Assembly (NCBI GenBank): GCA_964641395.1
Contig: CAZXKQ010000010.1
Location: forward strand, 1-52,969
Source of the DNA: CANQBR01 sp964641395
GTDB lineage: Bacteria; Bacillota; Negativicutes; Acidaminococcales; Acidaminococcaceae
DNA: 52,969 nucleotides
Direction of reading: 5' to 3'
The position numbers and the translations under genes were made by a program. Numbering within the stretch: position 1 is the first letter of the stretch; the number at the start of each line of letters is the position of its first letter. Positions 8,369 to 15,553 of the stretch are shown here, in pieces. The notes below the pieces were generated by a model that was not told where the DNA came from, made no database searches, and saw only the letters and a list, made by a program, of their open reading frames with translations.

Positions 8369-8537
8369 GTAGATGGCGGCTCGGACGACCATCGTTGTGT
8401 TGAAGCATAGGGCCGGGTCAACTTCGGTTCTATGTGGAGCATTGTCTTGGGTGGAACGCTACCACAGGTTGACTAGGTTCTTACACCGAAAGAAAGGCGT
8501 TGAAGAGAGCCACGCTTGACGGCGGGGCTTTCTTTTT
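8369..8537 (+). ncRNA. Candidate structured small RNA, ~165-170 nt, family not recognised
   Basis: Bounded by a near-consensus promoter and an intrinsic terminator, with no ribosome site or meaningful reading frame. Visible helices: GATGG/CCATC (8372-8376/8389-8393); a 10-bp hairpin CATAGGGCCG/CGGTTCTATG (8406-8415/8425-8434, two G-U pairs); GTGG/CCAC (8451-8454/8462-8465); and the terminator stem. The loop of the second hairpin, GTCAACTT (8417-8424), can pair with AGGTTGAC (8466-8473), giving a possible pseudoknot. Size and isolation resemble housekeeping RNAs such as 6S, but I cannot match it to 6S, SRP RNA, tmRNA or a known riboswitch. The downstream assembly gap adds uncertainty about what follows. 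Confidence 0.6.
8508..8537 (+). terminator. Intrinsic terminator of the candidate small RNA
   Basis: AGCCACGC (8508-8515), loop TTGACG, GCGGGGCT (8522-8529; one A-G mismatch), then TTCTTTTT. The same sequence recurs after the assembly gap at 8663-8692. Confidence 0.8.
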
Positions 8538-8562
8538 ATTGTACAGGAAACCCACCTACAAT
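8508..8562 (+). repeat. 55-bp sequence duplicated across the assembly gap, left copy
   Basis: Identical over all 55 bp to 8663-8717 and ending exactly at the first N. A perfect overlap of 55 bp at two contig ends is what a de Bruijn assembler with k=55 leaves, so this may be an assembly duplication rather than a biological repeat. Confidence 0.9.
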
Positions 8563-8662
8563 NNNNNNNNNNNNNNNNNNNNNNNNNNNNNNNNNNNNNN
8601 NNNNNNNNNNNNNNNNNNNNNNNNNNNNNNNNNNNNNNNNNNNNNNNNNNNNNNNNNNNNNN
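8563..8662. other. Assembly gap of 100 N
   Basis: Exactly 100 N, the conventional placeholder for unknown gap length. Reading frames that run across it are meaningless. It lies in the gene-free interval 8251-9012, so it need not break a gene, but material could be missing here. Confidence 0.99.
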
Positions 8663-8717
8663 AGCCACGCTTGACGGCGGGGCTTTCTTTTTATTGTACA
8701 GGAAACCCACCTACAAT
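8663..8717 (+). repeat. 55-bp sequence duplicated across the assembly gap, right copy
   Basis: Starts at the first base after the N run and repeats the terminator plus flank of the candidate small RNA. If the copies are one locus, 8562 joins directly to 8718. Confidence 0.9.
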
Positions 8718-8942
8718 AGAGCGTAGACCTTGTAGCACAGCTCATTGATTTTAGGAAGATAACCCCTTAGGCTGTAAAGGCCTCGTGGCAGTTTAGGCAC
8801 TCATGAACTGTTGCAAGATAGGGCAGCAGTCACCTGCCTCCTTGCCAGGCTGCCTGGCTGTGATTGGCAAGGCGGGGCACAGCTTAGGGCCCCGCTCCTC
8901 AGCAGAAGCAGGCAGGCCCAAGAGCAAATTAGCGGCTAGGGC
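8718..8942. other. Gene-free interval before rapZ
   Basis: No convincing reading frame on either strand. It contains two inverted repeats without T-runs: TTGCCA...TGGCAA enclosing CCAGGC-T-GCCTGG (about 8845-8873), and GCGGGGC/GCCCCGC (about 8872-8896). These could be leader structure or remnants of the island boundary. Confidence 0.5.
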
Positions 8943-8971
8943 TTTAGTATTCCCGCCAGGTAGTGTATAAT
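8943..8971 (+). promoter_or_regulatory. Promoter of the rapZ-yvcK-whiA operon
   Basis: TTTAGT (8943-8948), 17-bp spacer, perfect TATAAT (8966-8971), 41 bp before the rapZ ATG. The -35 box is weak. Confidence 0.55.
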
Positions 8972-9012
8972 AGGGATAGCGGCTAGGAGGCTGCAGAGGA
9001 AGGGGTGGTGTG

Positions 9013-9882
9013 ATGCAATCGCATTTCTTGATTATCACCGGCATGTCCGGGGCTGGCAAGAGCCAGGCCGTGCGGACCTTGGAAGATTTAAACTATTTTT
9101 GCATAGACAACCTGCCCGCCCCCCTGATCCCTAAGGTGGTAGAGCTGTACCGCCAGACTTCCACCGACAAGGCCGCCCTGGTGGTGGACGTGCGGGACGG
9201 GGACTTTTTCGACCAATTGCTCCAGGTGCTGGAGGAGATGTCCGCCTCCGGGCAGAAGTACGAACTCCTCTTCCTAGATGCCTCAGATGAGACCCTGGTG
9301 CGGCGCTACAAGGAGACCCGCCGCCGCCACCCCCTAGGCTCCGGCCAGGCCCTGCTCAAGAACATCGCCAACGAAAGGAAGATGCTGGAGCCGGTGCTGG
9401 CCAAGGCGGACACGGTCATCGACACCAGCGGCCTGAGCCCGGCCCAGTTGAAGGAGAAGCTGCTGGAGCTCTACGCCAGCGAAAGCCGGCAAAAGCGGAT
9501 GGGGGTAGTGGTGCGCTCCTTCGGCTACAAGTACGGCCTGCCCCTGGACAGCGACCTGGTGCTGGACGTGCGCTTTCTGCCCAACCCCTTCTACGAGGAG
9601 GGGCTGCGCTTCTTGACTGGCAACCACAAAGAGGTGCAGGACTTTATCTGCCGCTTCCCCCAAACCTTCCAGTACCTGAAGCTGGAGGTGCAGCTGCTGG
9701 ACTTTTTGCTGCCCCAGTACCTCAACGAGGGGAAGAGCCAGCTGGTGATCAGCGTAGGCTGCACCGGCGGCCAGCATCGTAGCGTCTTCATCGCCAACAA
9801 GATTGCCGAGTACCTCCACACCCAGGGCTATCAGGTGGAGCTCACCCACAGGGAGCTGGCAGACCCCCTGTCCGGCCAGTAG
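9013..9882 (+). CDS. rapZ: RNase adapter / nucleotide-binding protein RapZ (YvcJ)
   Basis: P-loop nucleotide-binding protein of 289 residues. In Gammaproteobacteria RapZ guides RNase E to a small RNA controlling glucosamine-6-phosphate synthase; the Firmicutes homologue YvcJ hydrolyses nucleotides and its RNA role is less clear. Walker A GMSGAGKS lies at 10-17. The C-terminal RapZ signature GCTGGQHRSV is intact. ATG 9013 is preferred over the adjoining GTG 9010: AGGAAGGGG ends 7 nt before the ATG. It heads the conserved rapZ-yvcK-whiA cluster, with yvcK 15 nt downstream. Confidence 0.95.
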   Translation: MQSHFLIITGMSGAGKSQAVRTLEDLNYFCIDNLPAPLIPKVVELYRQTSTDKAALVVDVRDGDFFDQLLQVLEEMSASGQKYELLFLDASDETLVRRYKETRRRHPLGSGQALLKNIANERKMLEPVLAKADTVIDTSGLSPAQLKEKLLELYASESRQKRMGVVVRSFGYKYGLPLDSDLVLDVRFLPNPFYEEGLRFLTGNHKEVQDFICRFPQTFQYLKLEVQLLDFLLPQYLNEGKSQLVISVGCTGGQHRSVFIANKIAEYLHTQGYQVELTHRELADPLSGQ

Positions 9883-9897
9883 GCAAGGAGTCTGAAC

Positions 9898-11265
9898 ATG
9901 GGTTGGATTAGCTGGTTCTGTCCAGGCATCAACATCAAACGCTGGCTGCTGCTCTTCACCTTGGGGGTTTTGCTCTGCGCCCTGGGCATAGCCTCCCTCT
10001 TTAACTACCAGATCATGGGCAGGGCGGAAGAACTCCTCTTCCAGATGGAATACCTCACCACCGGCCGCTACTCTAACCGGCTGCTGATGGCGGTAGGCCT
10101 GGCCCTGCTGTTAGTGGGCTTAGCACTGATGTTTTACGGCACCCGGCGGCTGATCTTTTCCGTGGTCAACGCCCTGCTGCCGGATAAAAACGGCTCCTTG
10201 ATGGAGACCATCTTCATCCAGCGCAAGCTCACCCACGGCCCCGCCATTACGGTGCTAGGAGGAGGCACAGGCCTCTCCACCCTGCTGCGGGGCATGAAGT
10301 ACATCACCAACAACTGTACGGCGGTGGTGACCTCAGGGGACGACGGCGGCTCCTCCGGCCGCCTGCGGAAGGAGCTGGGCATCATCCCCCCCGGGGACCT
10401 GCGCAACTGCCTCACCGCCCTGGCGGACAGGGAGCCCTTGATGGAACGGGTTATGCAGTACCGCTTCACCGGCGGCTCCCCCCTGGCCGGCCACTGCTTC
10501 GGCAACCTCTTCATCGCCGCCATGGCGGAGGCGGAGGGGGGGATGGAGGCAGGGCTCAACGCCGCCAGCCAGATCCTGAAGGTACGGGGCAGGGTCATAC
10601 CCTCCACCCTGGCGGACATCCAGCTCCAGGCGGAGATGACCGATGGCAGCGTCATCACCGGGGAGAGCGAGATCTCCCACGCCAACAAGCGGATCCGCAG
10701 CATGGGCATGGTGCCTAAGGAGGCGCCGGCGGCAGGGGCGGCTGTGGAAGCCATCCTCAAGGCCGACGTGCTGATCTTCGGCCCTGGCAGCCTCTACACC
10801 AGCGTCATGCCCAACCTTCTGGTGGAGGGGATCCGCCAGGCCGTCATCGACTCCAAGGCGGTGAAGATCTACATCTGCAACGTGATGACCCAGCCGGGGG
10901 AGACGGACGGCTTCGGGGCCTACCAGCATGTGCGGGCCCTCCTGGACTGCGTAGGCCGGCAGTTCCTGGACTTCGTGGTGGTCAACGACCAGGAGATACC
11001 CTACGAAAAGCTCAAGCTCTACCAGGAGGAGGGCTCCCTGCCAGTCACCCCTGACGTGGCCAAGATCCGCAACCTAGGGATTACCGTAGTGCCCGCCCAC
11101 CTGATCAGCAAGAACGACTTGGTGCGCCACGACCCTCGCAAGCTAGCCCGGGTCTTGATCGCCCTCATCTACCGGCTGCGGCTCTTCGGCAGGGGAGTGC
11201 AGTTCTTCGATTATTTCTTCATGCGGGAGGGCATCCGCAGCATGAACAAGGGCAAGGCGGGCTGA
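9898..11265 (+). CDS. yvcK: Gluconeogenesis factor YvcK/CofD-like, membrane-anchored form
   Basis: YvcK-family protein, needed in Bacillus for growth on gluconeogenic carbon and for proper localisation of cell-wall synthesis; it binds UDP-sugars. The CofD-like core begins near residue 117 with GGGTGLST (121-128), followed by TSGDDGGSSGRLR and PPGDLRNCL. Unlike the ~320-residue B. subtilis protein, this 455-residue form has an N-terminal extension with two membrane helices (about 15-36 and 61-82), so the enzyme domain is membrane-tethered. This long form also occurs in other Clostridia-type genomes. It is cotranscribed with rapZ. Confidence 0.93.
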   Translation: MGWISWFCPGINIKRWLLLFTLGVLLCALGIASLFNYQIMGRAEELLFQMEYLTTGRYSNRLLMAVGLALLLVGLALMFYGTRRLIFSVVNALLPDKNGSLMETIFIQRKLTHGPAITVLGGGTGLSTLLRGMKYITNNCTAVVTSGDDGGSSGRLRKELGIIPPGDLRNCLTALADREPLMERVMQYRFTGGSPLAGHCFGNLFIAAMAEAEGGMEAGLNAASQILKVRGRVIPSTLADIQLQAEMTDGSVITGESEISHANKRIRSMGMVPKEAPAAGAAVEAILKADVLIFGPGSLYTSVMPNLLVEGIRQAVIDSKAVKIYICNVMTQPGETDGFGAYQHVRALLDCVGRQFLDFVVVNDQEIPYEKLKLYQEEGSLPVTPDVAKIRNLGITVVPAHLISKNDLVRHDPRKLARVLIALIYRLRLFGRGVQFFDYFFMREGIRSMNKGKAG

Positions 11266-11286
11266 GCCGGGGAAGGAGGAAGGAAG

Positions 11287-12192
11287 ATGCGTTTCTATAC
11301 CGCCCTGCTGGCAGGCAGGGAAGAAGTATTGGCAGCCTTTCAGGAGGGGGGCCGGGCCTACAGCCTGAGGAGGCTGGCCGCCTTAGCCGCCCCCCTGGCA
11401 GTGGCCGACATGCAGGACCTGATCAAGCGCTGGCCCCAGCTCCAGGGCCTTTTAGCCAGCCTGGGCCGCTCTGAAGACGTGCTGGCCCCGGCGGCAGTGG
11501 ACCTAGCCGCCGTCCAGCTGCTGGCCCCCCTGCCCCGGCCCCGGCAGGACGTGATCTGCTTGGGCATCAACTATGCGGAGCACGGGGAGGAGGCAGGCAG
11601 CTTCAGCAAGGCGGACTTCGGCGGCCAGCGGCCGGCCACCATCTACTTCTCCAAGCGGGTGAACCAGGCCACCGCCCCTAACGCGCCCATACCCAGCCAC
11701 GCCCCCTTGGTGGACAGCCTGGACTACGAGTGCGAACTGGCGGTGATCCTGGGCCGGGACTGCTATGCCGTGCCGCAGGAGGAGGCCCTGGACTACGTCT
11801 TCGGCTACACCATCCTCAACGACGTCAGCGCTCGCAACCTCCAGACCCGCCACCGGCAGTGGTACCTGGGCAAGAGCCTGGACGGCTTCACCCCCATGGG
11901 CCCCTGCATCGTCACCGCCCAGGAGCTGGGGGAGCCCCAGAACCTGGCCATCAGCTGCCATGTGAACGGCCAGCTGCGCCAGAGCAGCAACACCAGCCTC
12001 ATGTTGCAGACGGTGGCCGGGGCCATAGCGGAGCTGTCCGCCGGCCTCACCCTGCAGGCCGGCACCATCATCGCCACCGGCACCCCTGCCGGGGTGGGCA
12101 TGGGCTTCAAGCCGCCCCGCTTTTTACAGCCGGGGGACGTGGTGGACTGCTACATCGAAAAGATCGGCCACTTGATCAACCAGGTCTGCTAG
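11287..12192 (+). CDS. Fumarylacetoacetate hydrolase (FAH) family protein
   Basis: Member of the FAH/2-hydroxyhepta-2,4-diene-1,7-dioate isomerase superfamily, metal-dependent enzymes that cleave or tautomerise beta-diketo acids; close homologues act on acylpyruvates or oxaloacetate. The catalytic domain starts near residue 85 (ICLGINYAEH). The metal ligands fit E148 and E150 in YECELAV and D179 in LNDVSARN, with K196 near the active site and GTPAGVG at the C-terminus. The first ~80 residues form the small variable domain. It lies between yvcK and whiA, 21 nt after yvcK, where most Firmicutes have no gene. The substrate cannot be inferred from context. Confidence 0.88.
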   Translation: MRFYTALLAGREEVLAAFQEGGRAYSLRRLAALAAPLAVADMQDLIKRWPQLQGLLASLGRSEDVLAPAAVDLAAVQLLAPLPRPRQDVICLGINYAEHGEEAGSFSKADFGGQRPATIYFSKRVNQATAPNAPIPSHAPLVDSLDYECELAVILGRDCYAVPQEEALDYVFGYTILNDVSARNLQTRHRQWYLGKSLDGFTPMGPCIVTAQELGEPQNLAISCHVNGQLRQSSNTSLMLQTVAGAIAELSAGLTLQAGTIIATGTPAGVGMGFKPPRFLQPGDVVDCYIEKIGHLINQVC

Positions 12193-12219
12193 GCCTGGGG
12201 CAGGGAGGGAGGCGGAGCC

Positions 12220-13158
12220 GTGTCCTTTTCCAACGAGGTAAAAAACGAGCTGGCCCGCCTGCCTATAACCGTAGGCCTGGAGGCCAAGGCCGAACTGCTA
12301 GGCCTCCTCAGAGGCGGCGGCAGCCTGCCAGGGCAGGAGCTGGCAGCGGCCTATATTACGGAAAACGCCGCCTCGGCCCGCCGGGTGTGGCAGCTCTTCC
12401 GGGCCCACTACCGGCTGCCGGCCAAGGTGGTGATCACCCGCAACCGCCGTTTGAAGAAGAATAATCGCTACCAGGTGCTGGTACAGCCTAGCCAGGCCAC
12501 CGCCCAGGCCCTGGCAGAGCTGGGCCTCCAGCTGGCAGATAGCGCCAACCCCCTCCTGGCCTCGGCCCTGGGCCGGCGCTGCTACCTGCGGGGCCTCTTC
12601 CTAGGCGGAGGCAGCATCTCCAAGCCCTCCGGGGACTACCACCTGGAGATAGCCCTCAACAGCCAGGAGGTGGCCCGCTCCCTGTGCAAGCTGATGGGCC
12701 GCTTCTCCCTCAAGGCCAAGCTGACGGAGCGGAAGCGGGACTACGTGGTCTACCTGAAGGACGGGGAGGGCATCGCCCGCTTTTTGAACCTCAGCGGGGC
12801 CCATTCTTCCCTCCTCACCTTTGAAAGCGCCAGGGTGCTGAAGGAGCTGCGGAACAAGGTGAACCGGGCTGTGAACTGCGAGACGGCCAACCTGAACAAG
12901 GTGGTGCGCTCCAGCATGCGCCAGGTGGCCTGCATCAACTTCCTCCAGGAGAGGCTGGGCCTGGAGGAGCTGCCTGAGCCCCTGCTCTTCGTGGCCCGGC
13001 TGCGCTTGGCACACCCCGACCTCTCCCTGGCGGAACTGGTGGAATACAGCCAGGGCCTGGGCAAGTCGGGGATCAACCACCGTTTGAAGAAACTAGAGGC
13101 CCTAGCCGTGAGCCTAGGGCTGGAAGGGGAGGCCGACTGTGTGGAAAAAGGTGCTTAA
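12220..13158 (+). CDS. whiA: DNA-binding protein WhiA
   Basis: WhiA of 312 residues: an N-terminal LAGLIDADG-like fold (without endonuclease activity) and a C-terminal helix-turn-helix (LGKSGINHRLKKLEAL). In Gram-positive bacteria it influences cell division and chromosome segregation; in Streptomyces it activates division genes for sporulation. The start is GTG 12220, matching the family N-terminus SFSNEVKNEL, with GGGAGGCGGAGCC just upstream. Its last 20 nt overlap the next gene. Presence in a lineage lacking local spo genes fits its general division role. Confidence 0.95.
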   Translation: MSFSNEVKNELARLPITVGLEAKAELLGLLRGGGSLPGQELAAAYITENAASARRVWQLFRAHYRLPAKVVITRNRRLKKNNRYQVLVQPSQATAQALAELGLQLADSANPLLASALGRRCYLRGLFLGGGSISKPSGDYHLEIALNSQEVARSLCKLMGRFSLKAKLTERKRDYVVYLKDGEGIARFLNLSGAHSSLLTFESARVLKELRNKVNRAVNCETANLNKVVRSSMRQVACINFLQERLGLEELPEPLLFVARLRLAHPDLSLAELVEYSQGLGKSGINHRLKKLEALAVSLGLEGEADCVEKGA

Positions 13159-14011
13159 GGCCCTGCTGGCCATCATCCTGGCCAACGTCATAGCCGCAGG
13201 CTTCTGCTACCTGCTGAACAAGGAGCGCTGGGAGGCGGAGTACGCCGCCTTCTGTCCCACTGCCGCCCCCATCTTGATGTACCACGGGGTGGGAGATGAG
13301 CCCCCCTACAAGGGCAAGCCCTGGCCCAAGTCTCTGCTGCTGCCTGCCCCGCTCTTTGAAGAGCAGCTCCGCTACCTGAAGGAGGAGGGCTGGCAGCTGG
13401 TGACGGTGGCAGAGCTATGCCGCCGCCTAGAGGCAGGGGAGCCGGTGGCTAAGTACGCCGCCCTCAGCTTTGACGACGGCTATAAGAATAATTACCGGGT
13501 GGTGCTGCCCCTCCTGCAGAAGTACGACGCCAAGGCCACCTTCTTCGTCATCAATAAGGACATAGGGGACCCTATCCACATGGACGAGGGGGAGATCAAG
13601 GCCCTCATCGCCGCCGGCATGGAGCTGGGCTCCCACAGTTACAGCCACAACCCCCTGGCGGACATCGACCCCCAGTACCTAGTCTGGGAGACGGACACCT
13701 CCCGCTACTGGCTGAAGAAGAAGTTTGACGGCTACATCGTCCGCAGCCTCTCCTATCCTAACGGCAGCTACAACCAGGAGGTGATAGAGGTGGCCCGGCG
13801 CTGGGGCTTTTACCGGGCCGTCACCGGCCACCTGGGAGTCAACAGCCAGGCCAGCTACCAGGCCGCCCCTATGGAACTGTACCGGGTGACCATCAGGGAC
13901 GACGGCAAGGGCCTGGAAGGTTTTAAGCAGCGGTTGCGGCAGGCCTATCTGGCAGGCTTTTTGCAGACCTGGGGCCTGGACGTCAACCCCCTGCGGGAAC
14001 TGGTGGAGTGA
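13139..14011 (+). CDS. Membrane-anchored polysaccharide deacetylase (NodB domain)
   Basis: Secreted or membrane-anchored carbohydrate esterase family 4 enzyme that removes acetyl groups from peptidoglycan or other N-acetylated glycans. A signal anchor covers about residues 5-26. NodB motif 1 is SFDDGY (catalytic base and metal Asp at 112-113) and motif 2 is HSYSH (H166, H170); both are complete. GTG 13139 lies inside the whiA 3' end with GGAAGGGGAGG 8 nt upstream, so translation is probably coupled to whiA. The exact glycan is unknown. Confidence 0.9.
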   Translation: MWKKVLKALLAIILANVIAAGFCYLLNKERWEAEYAAFCPTAAPILMYHGVGDEPPYKGKPWPKSLLLPAPLFEEQLRYLKEEGWQLVTVAELCRRLEAGEPVAKYAALSFDDGYKNNYRVVLPLLQKYDAKATFFVINKDIGDPIHMDEGEIKALIAAGMELGSHSYSHNPLADIDPQYLVWETDTSRYWLKKKFDGYIVRSLSYPNGSYNQEVIEVARRWGFYRAVTGHLGVNSQASYQAAPMELYRVTIRDDGKGLEGFKQRLRQAYLAGFLQTWGLDVNPLRELVE

Positions 14012-14088
14012 AGGGCGGGCGGTCTGGGGGACGGCTTCAGGCCGGCCTGGCTTGGAAAGATTTTGTGAAAAAATATAGCCAAAGGCCC

Positions 14089-14117
14089 TTGACACAAAAA
14101 AGTCACAGTGATAAAAT
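14089..14117 (+). promoter_or_regulatory. carD promoter P1
   Basis: Perfect TTGACA (14089-14094), 17-bp spacer, TAAAAT (14112-14117). It is the upstream member of a tandem pair. Confidence 0.75.
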
Positions 14118-14126
14118 AACAAGTTT

Positions 14127-14155
14127 TTGACTTTTTCCCTCACTGATGTTACAAT
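14127..14155 (+). promoter_or_regulatory. carD promoter P2
   Basis: TTGACT (14127-14132), 17-bp spacer, TACAAT (14150-14155), 38 bp downstream of P1. Start predicted near 14162, giving a ~120-nt leader. Confidence 0.78.
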
Positions 14156-14165
14156 AATAGTGGTA

Positions 14166-14191
14166 GGTTTACACGAGGTTTACACTGGTTT
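14166..14191 (+). repeat. Phased direct repeats at the carD transcription start
   Basis: GGTTTACAC at 14166-14174 and again at 14177-14185, then a partial GGTTT at 14187-14191. The starts are 11 and 10 bp apart, one helical turn, and lie at about +4 to +30 from P2. This is the layout of a cooperative operator, but the cognate protein is unknown. Confidence 0.55.
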
Positions 14192-14256
14192 GCGGACAGA
14201 GAACTGAGGCGCTTGCTGCGGTCGAGCCGACAGCAAGCTTTGTGTTCTCTGTCTGC
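14192..14256 (+). promoter_or_regulatory. Long leader hairpin of carD
   Basis: A two-part stem in the 5' leader. The outer helix is GCGGACAGAGAAC (14192-14204) with GTTCTCTGTCTGC (14244-14256), 13 bp with one G-U. The inner helix is GCTTGCTG (14211-14218) with CAGCAAGC (14231-14238). It ends 14 nt before the AGGAGG ribosome site and has no T-run, so it is not a terminator; an effect on mRNA stability, or an attenuating or regulatory role, is possible. Confidence 0.6.
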
Positions 14257-14283
14257 CAGAGAAGGAAGAAAGGAGGCTTTGCT

Positions 14284-14769
14284 ATGTTCGCTTGCGGCGA
14301 TCGCGTGGTCTACCCGTTACACGGCGGCGCGATCATCAAGGACATCCAGTGGCGGGAGCAGGGAGGAGAGTCGAAGGAATACTTCATTCTGGAGATGCTC
14401 TTTGAGCATATGACGGTGGCCATACCGGTGGGCAATGCGGAACGGCTGGGCCTGCGCTACATAGTGGGAGAGAACGAACTGGCCCAGGTGGCCGAGGTGC
14501 TGCGCCACGAGACGCCTGACGTGCAGGCGGTGAAGCGGATCTCTTGGAACAGGCGCCTCCAGATGTACATGGATAGGATTAAAAGCGGCAATATTTTGGA
14601 AGTGGCGCGCATTTATAAACTATTGGTGCTTTTAGAGAGCCTCAAGAAGATATCCGTAGGGGAGAGGCGGCTCCTGCACAGTGCCAAGCAGGTGTTGCAG
14701 AGCGAGATTATGCTGATCCGCAACGTTGAGGCCGATGAGGCAGAGCGGTGGCTGAAGGCCAGCTGCTAG
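14284..14769 (+). CDS. CarD/CdnL-family RNA polymerase-binding regulator
   Basis: CarD_CdnL_TRCF family protein of 161 residues. The N-terminal RNAP-interacting Tudor-like domain (about 1-60, FACGDRVVYPLHGGAII) contacts the polymerase beta subunit, and the helical C-terminal domain (about 65-160) binds DNA next to the -10 element; homologues stabilise open complexes. ATG 14284 is chosen because AGGAGG (14271-14276) is 7 nt upstream and the protein then begins exactly as the family does. It is transcribed alone from two strong promoters with a structured leader, suggesting dedicated control. Growth-rate or stress control, known elsewhere, is an inference here. Confidence 0.9.
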   Translation: MFACGDRVVYPLHGGAIIKDIQWREQGGESKEYFILEMLFEHMTVAIPVGNAERLGLRYIVGENELAQVAEVLRHETPDVQAVKRISWNRRLQMYMDRIKSGNILEVARIYKLLVLLESLKKISVGERRLLHSAKQVLQSEIMLIRNVEADEAERWLKASC

Positions 14770-14803
14770 GCTGGGGTGGCGGCCGTAGGCAGGAGGCAGG
14801 ACT

Positions 14804-15403
14804 GTGTCAGCGGTAAGCAAGACAGGGCGGCAGGCTGCCGCAGGCGGAGCAGGGCGGTGCTGCCCCTGGGCCGCCGGCTCCCCCAAGCTCCAGGCCTACC
14901 ACGACCAGCGTTGGTGCAGGCCGGAGCACAGGGAGGCGGAGCTCTTCGCCCTCCTGGTGCTGGAAGGGATGCAGGCAGGGCTGAGCTGGTCCCTGGTCCT
15001 GGAGAGGGAGGAGGCCATCCGGGCCGCCTTCGACGGCCTGCGGCCAGAGGCGGTGGCGGCCTACGGGGAGGCCAAGCTGGCAGAGCTGGCCGCCAGAAGG
15101 GACATCATCGCCAACCGGCTGAAGCTCAAAGGGGCGGTGACTAACGCCCGGGCCTTCTTGGCAGTGGCAGAGGAGTGGGGTAGCTTCGACAGCTACATAT
15201 GGCATTTCACCGCCGGCCAGGTGGTAGACCACCGGCTGGAGGAGGGCCAGGAGCCGCCTAGCCAGGACGCCTTGTCGGCGGCGGTGGCGGCGGATCTGCG
15301 GCGGCGGGGCTTTAAGTTCGTAGGCCCCGTCATCGTCTACTCCTACTTACAAGCCATAGGGGTCATCAATGATCACCTGCTGAGCTGTCCCGCTCGGGAC
15401 TGA
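14804..15403 (+). CDS. tag: DNA-3-methyladenine glycosylase I (Tag)
   Basis: Base-excision repair glycosylase that removes 3-methyladenine. The zinc-binding residues of the family are recognisable: C20 and H33 (spacing 13, as Cys4/His17 in E. coli Tag) and H191 and C195 (spacing 4, as His175/Cys179). The motifs SWSLVL and FKFVGP are present. GTG 14804 has AGGAGG 7 nt upstream, but gives about 16 extra residues before the usual Tag start. It follows carD by 34 nt and ends in an intrinsic terminator. Confidence 0.92.
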   Translation: MSAVSKTGRQAAAGGAGRCCPWAAGSPKLQAYHDQRWCRPEHREAELFALLVLEGMQAGLSWSLVLEREEAIRAAFDGLRPEAVAAYGEAKLAELAARRDIIANRLKLKGAVTNARAFLAVAEEWGSFDSYIWHFTAGQVVDHRLEEGQEPPSQDALSAAVAADLRRRGFKFVGPVIVYSYLQAIGVINDHLLSCPARD

Positions 15404-15410
15404 AGAAGGC

Positions 15411-15440
15411 AGCCTGTCCGGGAGGGCAGGCTATATTTTT
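15411..15440 (+). terminator. Terminator after tag
   Basis: AGCCTGTCC (15411-15419) and GGGCAGGCT (15424-15432), one G-U pair, followed by ATATTTTT. Confidence 0.85.
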
Positions 15441-15469
15441 AACATTAGAGTACAGAATTAACGATAAAA

Positions 15470-15484
15470 CGAAAAATTTGTTCG
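15470..15484 (+). promoter_or_regulatory. Weak palindrome upstream of the Y-family polymerase (possible SOS-type operator)
   Basis: CGAAAAATTTGTTCG has CGAA and TTCG arms like the Gram-positive LexA/DinR box (GAAC-N4-GTTC), but the spacing and one arm deviate. It sits 8 bp before the -35 box of a translesion polymerase, a plausible SOS gene. Confidence 0.25.
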
Positions 15485-15492
15485 CTTTAGCC

Positions 15493-15522
15493 TTGACGAA
15501 GGGCGGAGGGAGATGGTACAAT
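15493..15522 (+). promoter_or_regulatory. Promoter of the Y-family polymerase operon
   Basis: TTGACG (15493-15498), 18-bp spacer, TACAAT (15517-15522), 31 bp before the ATG. Confidence 0.7.
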
Positions 15523-15553
15523 AGCTATAGCTGAGAGGAAGGGATGAGGGCTG

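Noticed and set aside
8446..8460. T-box-like string GGGTGGAACGC in the candidate small RNA
   Set aside because: It resembles the T-box antiterminator sequence, but the context lacks the rest of the T-box core and the specifier stem, and no synthetase or amino-acid gene follows; the next gene is rapZ beyond a terminator.
8459..8748. Reading frames running through the N gap
   Set aside because: They exist only because N triplets are not stops, and the flanks are non-coding.
14166..14185. GGTTTACAC repeats before carD as BirA half-sites
   Set aside because: They resemble GGTTTACAA but are direct repeats 11 bp apart, with no inverted TTGTAAACC partner at 14-15 bp.
14242..14283. Earlier in-frame start for carD
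   Set aside because: It lies within the leader hairpin, has no ribosome site, and adds residues absent from the family; ATG 14284 has AGGAGG at the right distance.
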